Assembly: GCF_002929215.1 (NCBI RefSeq)
Contig: NZ_PJII01000019.1
Coordinates: 1-64,000 of the forward strand
From: Arthrobacter sp. ZGTC412
GTDB taxonomy: Bacteria > Actinomycetota > Actinomycetes > Actinomycetales > Micrococcaceae
Direction of reading: 5' to 3'
DNA length: 64,000 nucleotides
Position 1 is the stretch's first letter, and each line of letters starts with the position of its first letter. Below are positions 52,608 through 60,951 of the stretch, one piece after another. Below the pieces are notes generated by a model. That model made no database searches. It was given only the letters and a program-made list of their open reading frames with translations, and was not told the DNA's origin. Position numbers and translations under genes: made by a program.

Positions 52608-53515
52608 GTCTGCGCGTCTAGCTTGGCCTCAATTTGGCTTATTCTGCCCTGGACAGGCTCCGGGAATGTCGTCATGTTCCCCCGCTGGTAGTTGTGCAGA
52701 ACAATGAGGCTTTTGTAGACCCCGTTTTCGAGCGTTTCATTGAAAAGGTCCCTAGCCGGACTGACTCGGGAGTGATCTGCATTGACCCTGATCCTCAACG
52801 CAGTCAGCCAGAGCGCATCGATCATCCAGAGCCGCAACTTCGGCAGCTGCTTCGACAGGAAGAGAATCAGCCACCCCGCGGCCGTCACCGAGAGGCCGGC
52901 GTAGAAAAGACGGTCAAACCAAGCTCCGATTGCCTCTGCGAAGGTATGCCAGGGCGAGAAATGGAAGAGCAGTACGTACGTGATGTGGCACGAGCAAGCC
53001 GCCGCAACCACGAGCAGGCCCGCTGAGAATGTTGCGTACAGGCCCCTCGCCTTGTGCCGAAGCATGTAGATGATCCTGAGCACGGTGAACAGCAACGCGA
53101 GCATGTAGGTGCCGCTGTACGTGGCAGTCGCGAGCTGGTCCATGCGGGAATCAATGAAGTCCGCCGAGGTTGGAGCTTTGTCCTTAATTAGGGCGAAGCC
53201 GACAATCATGATGGGAATGCTCAGCAACGGAGCGTAGTAAGTCCACCTGACTGGTACGTTCGCTAACCGCCGCACGCTGTCGTTGAAGAAGAAGATCGCC
53301 AGTAGCGCGAAGATGGCTTGAAGTAGGTTCGTCACGTTGACGCCACCGAGATAGCTGTCGATGGTCGCTAGCGGTGTAACAGTTCCCAGGACATAGAGCG
53401 CCGCGACGCCGAACACCGATGCTACCCACGACGCCCGGGCTTCCGCCGCCTTGACCACTGAGGGGATTCGAAGGAGGCATAGGGCAGTCAGCAGCGCAAA
53501 GAGCAGCAGTTTCAT
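52604..53515 (-). CDS. MAB_1171c-type multipass membrane protein
   Basis: 303 residues with about seven membrane helices and a cytoplasmic C-terminal tail (SRVSPARDLFNETLENGVYKSLIVLHNYQRGN). As I recall this is the MAB_1171c/DUF6545 class that often follows an XRE and an ImmA/IrrE gene in Actinobacteria. No known activity. Last gene of that three-gene unit. Confidence 0.68.
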   Translation of the reverse strand: MKLLLFALLTALCLLRIPSVVKAAEARASWVASVFGVAALYVLGTVTPLATIDSYLGGVNVTNLLQAIFALLAIFFFNDSVRRLANVPVRWTYYAPLLSIPIMIVGFALIKDKAPTSADFIDSRMDQLATATYSGTYMLALLFTVLRIIYMLRHKARGLYATFSAGLLVVAAACSCHITYVLLFHFSPWHTFAEAIGAWFDRLFYAGLSVTAAGWLILFLSKQLPKLRLWMIDALWLTALRIRVNADHSRVSPARDLFNETLENGVYKSLIVLHNYQRGNMTTFPEPVQGRISQIEAKLDAQT

Positions 53516-53518
53516 GGT

Positions 53519-53965
53519 CTAGAGGAAAGGCTCAGGCTCGAACGAGCTGCGTGTGCGGGTCTTTTTCGACATCTCGAAAGCGAACTCCTCTACCCAGCGT
53601 TCGACAGGATGATTCGGAACAGACCGACAAGTGATACTGATTGCATCCGCAGTTTCCCGCAGCATCTCCTCCGAGAGATCCGGCAGAGCCAAGCAAGTCC
53701 GAAAGCTCTCCAAATAGATGTGCCCAAGCTCGTGATAGATGCAATGAAGTTTGTACTGCTGCGACTTCTGCGGCGGGAAGTAAACGTTTATGCGATCTTC
53801 AAACTCAGCTTTGAAGGCCGTCAACGCACCCCAGGACTCTTTGTACTCGACCAGATTGATCGGCTTCTCACACATCACGGTCAAGCGCTCGACAACTTCC
53901 TCCATCGACGTTGTACCGTCTCCACATAGCTCCTGGACCATTTCTGCGACCGGCGGGAGGCTCAT
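53519..53965 (-). CDS. ImmA/IrrE-type metallopeptidase
   Basis: 148 residues. Contains the zinc motif HELGH in the segment YKLHCIYHELGHIYLESF, with LINLVEYKESWGALTAFK before it. Such peptidases cleave or release an XRE repressor under stress (ICEBs1 ImmA/ImmR; Deinococcus IrrE/DdrO). Starts immediately after the XRE stop codon. Confidence 0.82.
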   Translation of the reverse strand: MSLPPVAEMVQELCGDGTTSMEEVVERLTVMCEKPINLVEYKESWGALTAFKAEFEDRINVYFPPQKSQQYKLHCIYHELGHIYLESFRTCLALPDLSEEMLRETADAISITCRSVPNHPVERWVEEFAFEMSKKTRTRSSFEPEPFL

Positions 53966-54418
53966 TCAGTCTTCCTCTTCGCCGTTCATCGATCCATCGA
54001 TGATCCTGGTGATCGTCTTCAGCATCTCGGGCGAGGTGGCCCCCAGGTTTCTTGCGGCAAAGTTCTTTACCTTGAGCTTGCGCATCTGGACAAGGAACTC
54101 CATGCGCGCTTCTACTTCCGGGGGAGTCTCGCTGTTGAGATCGCACAGATAACTGGCGGGTACGGCAAAGACGTACTCTGCTATGCCCTTCAGCAGTTCC
54201 TGATCTGTCACCAGGCTGCCGCTGCCATTGATCAAGTAGGACCACCGTGTCCGAGACAGCTGGATTCCGTGAGCGGAGAGTGCTTCTTCCACATGGGGGT
54301 ACGTGAGCGCAGTGTTGTGATCGGACTCCCAGATATCCACCAGGATGCCCATGCGATCCGCCAGCCGCTCTTTCTTCTGTTGCTGCGTAAGAAACACGCT
54401 GCGGCCCCCATTTGCCAT
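53966..54418 (-). CDS. XRE-type repressor candidate
   Basis: 150 residues. N-terminal helical domain ADRMGILVDIWESDHNTALTYPHVEEALSAHGIQLSRTRWSYLINGSG is a variant helix-turn-helix seen with these peptidases; the C-terminal helices could be the peptidase target. RBS AAGGAG before ATG 54418. Probably autoregulated and inactivated by the ImmA/IrrE-like partner. Confidence 0.78.
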   Translation of the reverse strand: MANGGRSVFLTQQQKKERLADRMGILVDIWESDHNTALTYPHVEEALSAHGIQLSRTRWSYLINGSGSLVTDQELLKGIAEYVFAVPASYLCDLNSETPPEVEARMEFLVQMRKLKVKNFAARNLGATSPEMLKTITRIIDGSMNGEEED

Positions 54419-54865
54419 CTTTACAGCTCCTTAGCCAAGCTCAGCAACTCGTGTAGACCGCCACACAAAGCAGGCGGCAGCTGACACAAAATGTTACCCG
54501 ATGACTTCCGGCGGGTATAGGCAATGAGTTGTTCATGTGCGAAGCATGTATGTAGTCTGTCGCTTGCATGGTCTTTGACCACTAGAGAATTTCACGGTTG
54601 CAGTCATCAATTACATGTAGAGCGCGGAAGGAGGATGCGAGGACAGTGCAACCTTGCGTTGGGACAGAACACAGGTGCAGCCCGTGGCAAAGGCAGCGAA
54701 GGGCCCATGCCGGACTGCTGGGTCCCAGGAGCCACCAGCGGAGAGTCCGCGTCACCACCATGTCATCGGGATGAAAGACTTTCCGACCCTAAGGACGTGT
54801 TGCAGGTGCCTTCATGTACTTCGTGCCCGGCCAGCGCGTGGGCAACCGCCGGGGTGCGCATGACT
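54419..54865. other. Non-coding stretch upstream of the XRE gene and the iterons
   Basis: About 450 bp. It has TACATGTA at 54612-54619, similar to the half-sites at 51330. The plus-strand frames across it lack ribosome sites and family patterns. Confidence 0.45.
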
Positions 54866-54944
54866 GTTTCCGTTTCAACACGCCGGGAACTGTTTCTGTT
54901 TCAATACCGAAGCATGGAAGTCCCCGGTGGTAGTTTCAGTTTCA
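54866..54944 (+). repeat. Iteron-like repeats GTTTCnGTTTCA (three copies)
   Basis: GTTTCCGTTTCA at 54866-54877, GTTTCTGTTTCA at 54892-54903 and GTTTCAGTTTCA at 54933-54944, all in the same direction, 26 and 41 bp apart. They lie shortly upstream of the rep region and are the best candidates for Rep-binding iterons. Confidence 0.55.
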
Positions 54945-55051
54945 GAGGAGCTTGAAGCCCAAAATTTCACTCCTTAGAGCCACAAGGAATTCGGCTCGAC
55001 CACTCTATTGAAGTAAAGGCAGCCACGGTTGCCATAGTTCAAAGGACAGGG

Positions 55052-55282
55052 ATGATGGCTCCAGCTACTCGTACAGGCAGGCGCTCCAAAGGCGACCGCA
55101 AATTTGTCGGATTCCGCATCGCTACCCCGAAAGCCGATGCAATGGAGGAAATTGCAAAAGCGGAGGGTTACCAGTACGTCAGCGACTGGCTGTCCGACGT
55201 GGTCGAAGAACGCTTGGCCAACACCCGACTTCACGCAATCGTTCAGCAAGAGGAGTTGCCGCTTGGCCGCTTAGCTTCTTAA
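55052..55282 (+). CDS. Small ribbon-helix-helix-type protein
   Basis: 76 residues. FVGFRIATPKADAMEEIAKAEGYQYVSDWLSDVVEERL fits the beta-strand plus two-helix layout of CopG/Arc-like DNA-binding proteins. RBS AAAGGACAGGG. Between the iterons and rep, so a copy-number or Rep-expression regulator is likely; not proven. Confidence 0.65.
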   Translation: MMAPATRTGRRSKGDRKFVGFRIATPKADAMEEIAKAEGYQYVSDWLSDVVEERLANTRLHAIVQQEELPLGRLAS

Positions 55283-55287
55283 AAGTT

Positions 55288-55312
55288 GAAGGCCCGCACG
55301 AGGCGGGCCTTC
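55288..55312 (+). terminator. Hairpin after the small ribbon-helix-helix gene
   Basis: GAAGGCCCGC-ACGAG-GCGGGCCTTC, a perfect 10-bp stem 5 bp after the stop codon; separates it from rep. Confidence 0.75.
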
Positions 55313-55346
55313 GAAGCTTCTGATTCACGCACTGGGATGCTTGCCG

Positions 55347-55359
55347 GCGAACAGTTCGC
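55347..55359. promoter_or_regulatory. Inverted repeat in the rep leader
   Basis: GCGAAC-A-GTTCGC is a perfect inverted repeat about 75 bp before the rep start. A second stem CCGATC...GATCGG follows at 55404-55421, just before the start. They may serve rep control. Confidence 0.4.
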
Positions 55360-55431
55360 GAATCGTTTGGAAGTCCTTTCCAGGGCTTCATTTGTGTAAA
55401 AAACCGATCCGCCAAGATCGGCCCCTTTTCA

Positions 55432-57339
55432 TTGCCTCTCACAGCAACTCTCCCCGAAAGGATTGTTCCCATCGTACATGGACACCCATGTGCGTCGCCA
55501 GCCATACCTCTCTCTGGCGTGTCGCGCAACCTCTCAACGGGCTCGCCCGCCGAAGCATGGGCCGCCCTCGCACCCGTTCTCGCGGGTCAGCCCCGGGTCC
55601 GGCTTTCAAAGGACGCCGGCAAGAGCTATCCACAAAAACATGAACGAAATCTCACCGACGTACTTCCTTCGGTTCCCGCCGCGGTTCGGATCTTCGGCAA
55701 GGACGGCACCTGCGCTGCGATCTTCCTCGACTTCGACTCCTCGGTAGCCGGACCGGATTGGGTCCAGGCCGATGTCCGTGCCGTCCAGACCTGGCTGCAC
55801 TCGGTCGGGGCGCGCTGGATTGAGGACTACTCGCCCAACGGCGGCCGCCACGTCTACATCCCACTGGCGCAGCGGGTCACCTTCTCCGAAGCGCGTGATC
55901 TTGTCGAGGCGCTGGGCACCCGGTACCGGACCCTGGACAAGACCCCGCACCAAAACATGCTCCACGGCTGCATGCGAACACCCGGCTCACCGCACAAACG
56001 CGGCGGCCACCAGGAACTGGCAATGAGCCTCTCCATGGCCTACGACATCGCCCGCCGGCCCAACAGCGCCGCCGTTTGGACCGCCATGACCAAGGACCTA
56101 GCCGCAGAGATCAAGGCTGTCCGGGCCCTCCGGCAGGAAGAAACCTTCACCCCCGCAACCCCGGACGCACCGGTCATCGACCAGCCCGCCGGACGCATGT
56201 CCCGGGCAATGCAGGTGCTCGCCCAGACCGGACTGTACGACACCAACCAGTACGCCTCGGACTCCGAAGCACGCCAGGCCGTCATCCTGTCCGCGGCGGC
56301 CGCCGGCCTCGAGCTGGTCGATGTTGAACGCCGTATGCTCCAGGGAACCTGGCCCGGGCTCGCCTCCTTCTACGCCCGGTACGCAGCCCGTCACCGGCTC
56401 CCGTCCCTGCGCCGCGACTGGATGAGCGCCCTTAGCTACCTCAGCAAAAATGAGGCCAAAAACGATCCGAATAACAATGTCCGCAAATCCCCCACAAGCC
56501 AGCCAAATACACAGGGGGGAGGGGTAAAGGGTTCCTCCTCAAATTCAAATCCCGATGCAGAGCAACGGTTCATCCGGACCTGGCGTAGTGCACTCAGGAT
56601 CAGGGAGGTGAACTACCAGGCATCCAAGACGGGAATGGCACGCCGAATGGTGCTACGGGCAGTGGGGGAGGCAGCCCACATGACAGCTTCCCGGTTCATC
56701 GAATTCGGCGTCCGGTCTATCGCCGTGGCCACCGGCCTTGACCACACCACCGTGGGTCTCCACTTGAGGGAGCTGCGTGCTGAGAAGGATCCCCTGGTCA
56801 CGCTGGTGGAAGAAGCTCGTGGGACCAAAGGCGATCTGTACATGCTGACCGTGCCCGAAGAGCTGAAGACTGCCGCCGAAGATGCGACGTGGCAGAAGGG
56901 AAAGATCCACGCCCTGCGCCCGGTGTTCCGGGAGCTGGGACTGCCGGCCGCCTTTGTCTACGAGGCCCTGGAGCACTCCCCCGCCATGCCGACATCGGAA
57001 ATTGTCCGTGCCACGCGTCTATCGAGGTCAGCGGTGCACGAGGCCCTCGAAGTTCTTACGGCATGGAACCTGGTGGCTCGCGACGTTCGCAGGGCCTGGT
57101 CGGTCATTACGGCGACGTCATTGAGACAGCTCGCGGAACAGTTTGGAGTCCTGGAGGCAGTGGCGGCGCAGGTGCAGAGGTACCGGACAGACCGGATCAT
57201 CTGGCGGGAGTGGCTGGCCAAGAACGTCACCACCGTCGCCGAGCTCCTCTCCCCCGGTGAGGACTACCCGTGGGAAATGTTCGAGGGACCGCCCGATGAG
57301 TGGTCACTGTCCGACATGGCCTTCAGACAATCGGCCTGA
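55432..57339 (+). CDS. Plasmid replication protein with primase-like domain
   Basis: 635 residues. The N-terminal half has the archaeo-eukaryotic primase pattern: DFD at 100-102 (metal ligands), NGGRHVYIP at 136-144 and MRTPGSPHKRGGHQ at 181-193. The C-terminal half has winged-helix-like segments (e.g. VRATRLSRSAVHEALEVLTAWNLV near 520-545) suited to iteron binding. The only in-frame upstream start is a TTG at 55432 without a ribosome site, so the true start is uncertain; a GTG 87 bp downstream is another option. Confidence 0.75.
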   Translation: MPLTATLPERIVPIVHGHPCASPAIPLSGVSRNLSTGSPAEAWAALAPVLAGQPRVRLSKDAGKSYPQKHERNLTDVLPSVPAAVRIFGKDGTCAAIFLDFDSSVAGPDWVQADVRAVQTWLHSVGARWIEDYSPNGGRHVYIPLAQRVTFSEARDLVEALGTRYRTLDKTPHQNMLHGCMRTPGSPHKRGGHQELAMSLSMAYDIARRPNSAAVWTAMTKDLAAEIKAVRALRQEETFTPATPDAPVIDQPAGRMSRAMQVLAQTGLYDTNQYASDSEARQAVILSAAAAGLELVDVERRMLQGTWPGLASFYARYAARHRLPSLRRDWMSALSYLSKNEAKNDPNNNVRKSPTSQPNTQGGGVKGSSSNSNPDAEQRFIRTWRSALRIREVNYQASKTGMARRMVLRAVGEAAHMTASRFIEFGVRSIAVATGLDHTTVGLHLRELRAEKDPLVTLVEEARGTKGDLYMLTVPEELKTAAEDATWQKGKIHALRPVFRELGLPAAFVYEALEHSPAMPTSEIVRATRLSRSAVHEALEVLTAWNLVARDVRRAWSVITATSLRQLAEQFGVLEAVAAQVQRYRTDRIIWREWLAKNVTTVAELLSPGEDYPWEMFEGPPDEWSLSDMAFRQSA

Positions 57340-57360
57340 CTCATCCCCCGGGCAAAGGGA

Positions 57361-57402
57361 GGCCATGCTTTCATGCATGAATGAATGCAAGAAAGCATGG
57401 CC
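57361..57402. terminator. Long hairpin between rep and parB-like genes containing the TTCATGCATGAA motif
   Basis: Perfect 12-bp arms GGCCATGCTTTC (57361-57372) and GAAAGCATGGCC (57391-57402). The partition-type motif TTCATGCATGAA is at 57370-57381, partly in the left arm. It lies between convergent stop codons, so it may act both as terminator and as an outlying partition site. Confidence 0.65.
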
Positions 57403-57416
57403 AGGGGAAATGCGGG

Positions 57417-57977
57417 TTAGCGGTTTGAACCCCAGCGCATCCGGACACCCTGCTCGATCGCGTCTCGCAGGGTGACGCCCTCGTTTTCTTGGGCGTCGTA
57501 GAGCAGATCCAGGATCTCCTGGGACACGCGGGTGCTAAGCGGGAAGGTGACCTCGCGGCGCTGGGACTTCTTGTTTGTAGTCGCTTTGGCCTTCGACGCT
57601 CTGGACGCCTGGCGGGCAGGAGCAGGTGCCGGCGACTCGAAGGGAACCGCGACCGCTGCAGGTGCAGCCTGGGCAGGTATTTCCTGGATCGACGCCTCCA
57701 ATGCAGCCTCTGGCTCTGGCGCTGAGACGGGCTCTGGCGCTGTGACGGGCTCTGCCGCGGGAGTGCGAACCGCAGCCGGCGCTGCTTCCTCGGCCGGATC
57801 CTTCTCCCCTTCCCCACTGACGGGGGTGGCCGCAGCCTGGACCGGGGCGGCCGCCGGAGCTGCCGGGGTATGCGTTGCCGGGTTGTAGTCGACAGGGTCC
57901 ACCGTCTCATCCGGCGCGGGCCGGGGCCTGCGCCGCAGCTGTGCCGGTCGGTCTTTGATTACGCTTGCCTCGGTCAT
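57417..57977 (-). CDS. ParB-like centromere-binding protein
   Basis: 186 residues. A long Ala/Pro/Glu-rich middle and a C-terminal KSQRREVTFPLSTRVSQEILDLLYDAQENEGVTLRDAIEQGV with ribbon-helix-helix character. Starts by 4-bp overlap with parA (57974-57977). A small second gene after a ParA is normally the centromere-binding partner; it is not a HTH-type ParB. Confidence 0.72.
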   Translation of the reverse strand: MTEASVIKDRPAQLRRRPRPAPDETVDPVDYNPATHTPAAPAAAPVQAAATPVSGEGEKDPAEEAAPAAVRTPAAEPVTAPEPVSAPEPEAALEASIQEIPAQAAPAAVAVPFESPAPAPARQASRASKAKATTNKKSQRREVTFPLSTRVSQEILDLLYDAQENEGVTLRDAIEQGVRMRWGSNR

Positions 57978-58744
57978 CGGATGATCTCTTTCATCAGCTC
58001 GGTGTAGGCCTCTACTACCGGCAGGCCTTTGCGGTACTCCCCGTACCACTCCTGGGTCATGCGCATCTCTTGGACGATGGTACGGTGCGGGACCAGCGGG
58101 GTGAGCAGCATCGCGGTTTCGCGCAGCTCCTCGATGCTGGCGACCGCGATTCTGGACATGACGGTGGAGGCAACGGCGCCGACGATGATGCCGGCTTCAT
58201 GGAGGTTGTCGGGCGCTCCCATGCGCTTGCGTGAGGTGCGGAACTGTTCAACGCTGCGGCGGGCACCCGCTACCCCATCGACACCGTCCACCGTGGCGCC
58301 GGCGGCGTACACGATGGTGTCCGCTGCGTTGAGCGCGGAGAGAGTGAGCGGCCCCCCCTGACGGTTCGGGCAGTCGATGATGACGACGTCGGCGTCGATT
58401 CCCGTCAGGGATGTCTTCAGACGGAGTTCCGCGTGATCGGCCCGGTCTGCTTCACGGTTGGAGACGCTGCGGGCAGACGGAACGACGCGGAGGTTGGGGA
58501 ACCAGCTGGACTCCACGGCTAGGTCTTCAGCCCAACCCTCGGGGTCCGGGTCGCCCAGGATGGCACCGACGTGGAGGCCAGACTCCTTCGGTTCCACCCC
58601 GATCCACTTGGTTGCGGCGGCACGCGGGTCGAGATCAACGAGGACGACTTTGCGTCCCGAGGCGGCAGTTACAGCGGCGAGAGAGACAGCTGACGTCGTC
58701 TTGGTGGCGCCACCTGACTCGCTGTAAACCATGATTGTTTGCAT
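57974..58744 (-). CDS. parA: ParA partition ATPase
   Basis: 256 residues. Deviant Walker A SESGGATKTTS (residues 8-18), then VVLVDLDPRAAATKW and VIIDCPN, typical of type Ib ParA without an N-terminal HTH. The start codon faces the palindrome array at 58836-59920, so parA, parB and the array form a partition locus. Confidence 0.88.
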   Translation of the reverse strand: MQTIMVYSESGGATKTTSAVSLAAVTAASGRKVVLVDLDPRAAATKWIGVEPKESGLHVGAILGDPDPEGWAEDLAVESSWFPNLRVVPSARSVSNREADRADHAELRLKTSLTGIDADVVIIDCPNRQGGPLTLSALNAADTIVYAAGATVDGVDGVAGARRSVEQFRTSRKRMGAPDNLHEAGIIVGAVASTVMSRIAVASIEELRETAMLLTPLVPHRTIVQEMRMTQEWYGEYRKGLPVVEAYTELMKEIIR

Positions 58745-58835
58745 AGGTTCAAGCTTCCCCGGCGCATGTGTGCGTTACAAGGAGCCACGCCGACCACTCC
58801 CCCGCTGTGATCAAACTGGCATGACAGATTTCTTC

Positions 58836-59920
58836 CATTCATGCATGAATGCAAGAACGCACGCACGAATTCTGCGTTTTCTCCTGCCGGGCGTTGCCGA
58901 TGCCAACCGGCACGTCGACCGCTCCCCTACCTCACCAGGGCCACGGCTTAATTCCCTTGCTGGCTCGGGCGTCCTCCAGTCCCCCTGCCTGTCTTTCTTG
59001 CATCCATTCATGCATGAATGGATGCAAGACACCGCCGTCTTGGGAGGATGATCAGACAGGGGGCTGAACGAGTCGGGAGCCTATCACCAGATGGCTAGGC
59101 TCAAGTTACATCCTTGCCTGCCCTCTGCAATGCCACCATGCATTCATGCATGAAGGCAGGAATCCACGCCTGCCGTCATGCGGGAATGCTTACAACAACG
59201 CTGGAAGGCATGCATGCTGGCGTTCTGGCTTGCATGCCTGCGCCTAAGCTGGCTGGCCACCTGGCTTGCTTTAGTGAATGCTGTCCGGTCCGGGCCCAGA
59301 CTTCATGTCCCGCACGCCCATTCATGCATGAATGAATGCATGCCTTTCCGTACTGCTCGGGTGATCTTCGAGATTGGGGATTAGTCGACCCAAGGAGGCC
59401 CAAGAACTGCCGCGGCTCCGAATGTTCATGAAAGCAGGCAAGCCAGCCTGTTAGAGCTTTGGAGCTAGGTCAATCTTTCAAGCATGAATGAATGCCTGTT
59501 CGCAGTGCCGGACCGACTCCTTCCGTTTTTCTTTCTTTCATGCATGAAAGACGGAATGGCACATCGGAAGCTGGCATACCCAGGCGGAGCATATATTCCG
59601 GAAAGAAAGTGGGAGCGCATGCATTCATGTATGAAGGAAGGAATGCATGCCGTCTGGCCCGGGAAGCCACCTACCCCTTGCTGCCGCCACGCCTTCCGCC
59701 CGCCCGCGCTTGGTCGGCCCCGCCCCGGCCACCGTAGCCTCTCGCGATCCCCGTCTTGTGACCTTCCGGTGTCGTCCATGCTGGTGGGGGAGGCACGGGC
59801 CGGGCGCGCGCGCCAGAATGCAGGAATACTCGCGCGCACGCTTGCGTGCCATCTTGCTTGCTGCCCTGCTGTCCCGCTGGCCTGCCAGCACGCATGCATG
59901 CGTACATTCATGCATGAATG
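58836..59920. repeat. Palindrome array TTCATGCATGAA, candidate centromere (parS/parC)
   Basis: Copies of TTCATGCATGAA or a near variant, often extended to CATTCATGCATGAATG: 58836-58851, 58996-59029 (inside a 34-bp perfect palindrome), 59143-59154, 59319-59334, 59477-59488 (one mismatch), 59535-59550, 59624-59635 (one mismatch) and 59905-59920. Related shorter palindromes lie at 59208-59217 (GCATGCATGC) and 59890-59903 (ACGCATGCATGCGT). The array adjoins parA. Confidence 0.7.
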
Positions 59921-60231
59921 AACGCATGGCGGGTGGCAGGAAGGCTTGCCGGGTTGGCTTGCCACGGCCCGTCGTCGAAGGTCTCGCCGAGGACGGTGTT
60001 GACGTTCGTCTCGGCCTCGATCAGCAGGCGTTTTGGGCGCAGTCCTCGGGGGCCAAAGGGGACGGGCGAATTTGATCCCTCATTGGGCTGTTCGAACGTG
60101 GAGTACGGCTTGTTCGATAACGATCGTTCTGGAGGTGTGTGTCTCCACGAAAATTCCACTCAACAACGACCCGTTTCATACCAACTTTCTAAGCCGCGCA
60201 GGTTGATGGTCGACAACGGGGTGTCTGGTCG
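59921..60231. other. Tail of the palindrome region, no clear gene
   Basis: Minus-strand frame 59908-60159 gives the protein-like patch RPKRLLIEAETNVNTVLGE, perhaps a fragment of a lost gene, but no family is recognised. Confidence 0.4.
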
Positions 60232-60951
60232 CTACCTCTTATTCAGAACCTGTTGCCGGTATCGAAGCAGGTCAGAACTAGGGTCAGAAGGTTTTTGACC
60301 TCGGCTGGCACGGCGACCGCCCCTGTGGCCGCGGCCTTCCCGCCACCCGGGTAAGACCTCGTTCAGCTTCTTCTCCTTGGCAGGGGCCAGCCTGCCCTTA
60401 CGGTAGTCAATCCGCTGCCCGTGCAGCCACACACCGAGAGTGCGTTCGTGGATGTCGTCCGTTTTCTGGTGCCTCGGCCAGTCGCCGCCGGCGACCCGGA
60501 TTTTCTGCAGTTCCCCAAGTCGCTGCTGCCACCGGGCCTCGTCGTCGGCCTTCCGCGTCGAGGGCTTGTCCCATCCGGGGATGACCGCCAGGGCCTCGCG
60601 GTAGATGGGGGAGAGGCTCCCTTGTGCCGCCTCCCGGCGTCGGTGCACCAGCCACGCACCCAATGCGCGCTCCTTTGCCGTTTTGCCATGGGTGACGGGA
60701 AGTCTGCCTTCGGATTTGTGGAAGGCGATGACGGCGGCCAGATTGCGCAGGCCGACCTCGGAGGGGCGTCTGGCCGGAGGGGACAGAGCTGCTTTGTGTT
60801 CGTCCCGGATCCCAGGCTCTGCACGGGCAGCAATCTGCAGATGATAGCGGACCGTAGTCTCCGCGACGTCCTCTAGGGCGGCGATCTTTGATGTGGGGAT
60901 GCCCTTCCGGTACATCATCACGAACTCCGGGTCAGGGGCGATGCGCTTCAC
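60232..60951 (-). CDS. Helicase-associated-domain protein
   Basis: 239 residues. Three related Trp-containing blocks (ERALGAWLVHRRREAAQGSLSP, WQQRLGELQKIRV, ERTLGVWLHGQRIDYRKGRL) follow the helicase-associated (HA) repeat pattern, preceded by a helix-turn-helix-like start. GTG start 1 bp before the resolvase stop. Function in mobile elements is unclear. Confidence 0.72.
   Translation of the reverse strand: MKRIAPDPEFVMMYRKGIPTSKIAALEDVAETTVRYHLQIAARAEPGIRDEHKAALSPPARRPSEVGLRNLAAVIAFHKSEGRLPVTHGKTAKERALGAWLVHRRREAAQGSLSPIYREALAVIPGWDKPSTRKADDEARWQQRLGELQKIRVAGGDWPRHQKTDDIHERTLGVWLHGQRIDYRKGRLAPAKEKKLNEVLPGWREGRGHRGGRRASRGQKPSDPSSDLLRYRQQVLNKR

Noticed and set aside
54524-54955. 143-residue plus-strand frame upstream of the small RHH gene
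   Set aside because: Cys-rich, no ribosome site, covers the iteron repeats; more likely non-coding.
58836-59920. CRISPR-like repeated words
   Set aside because: The repeats are short palindromes with irregular spacing from about 70 to 280 bp, no constant spacer length and no cas genes.
59465-59965. Minus-strand 166-residue frame and similar frames with repeated SCMNxxMHA peptides
   Set aside because: They are the translation of the ATTCATGCATGAAT palindromes and have no ribosome site or family pattern.
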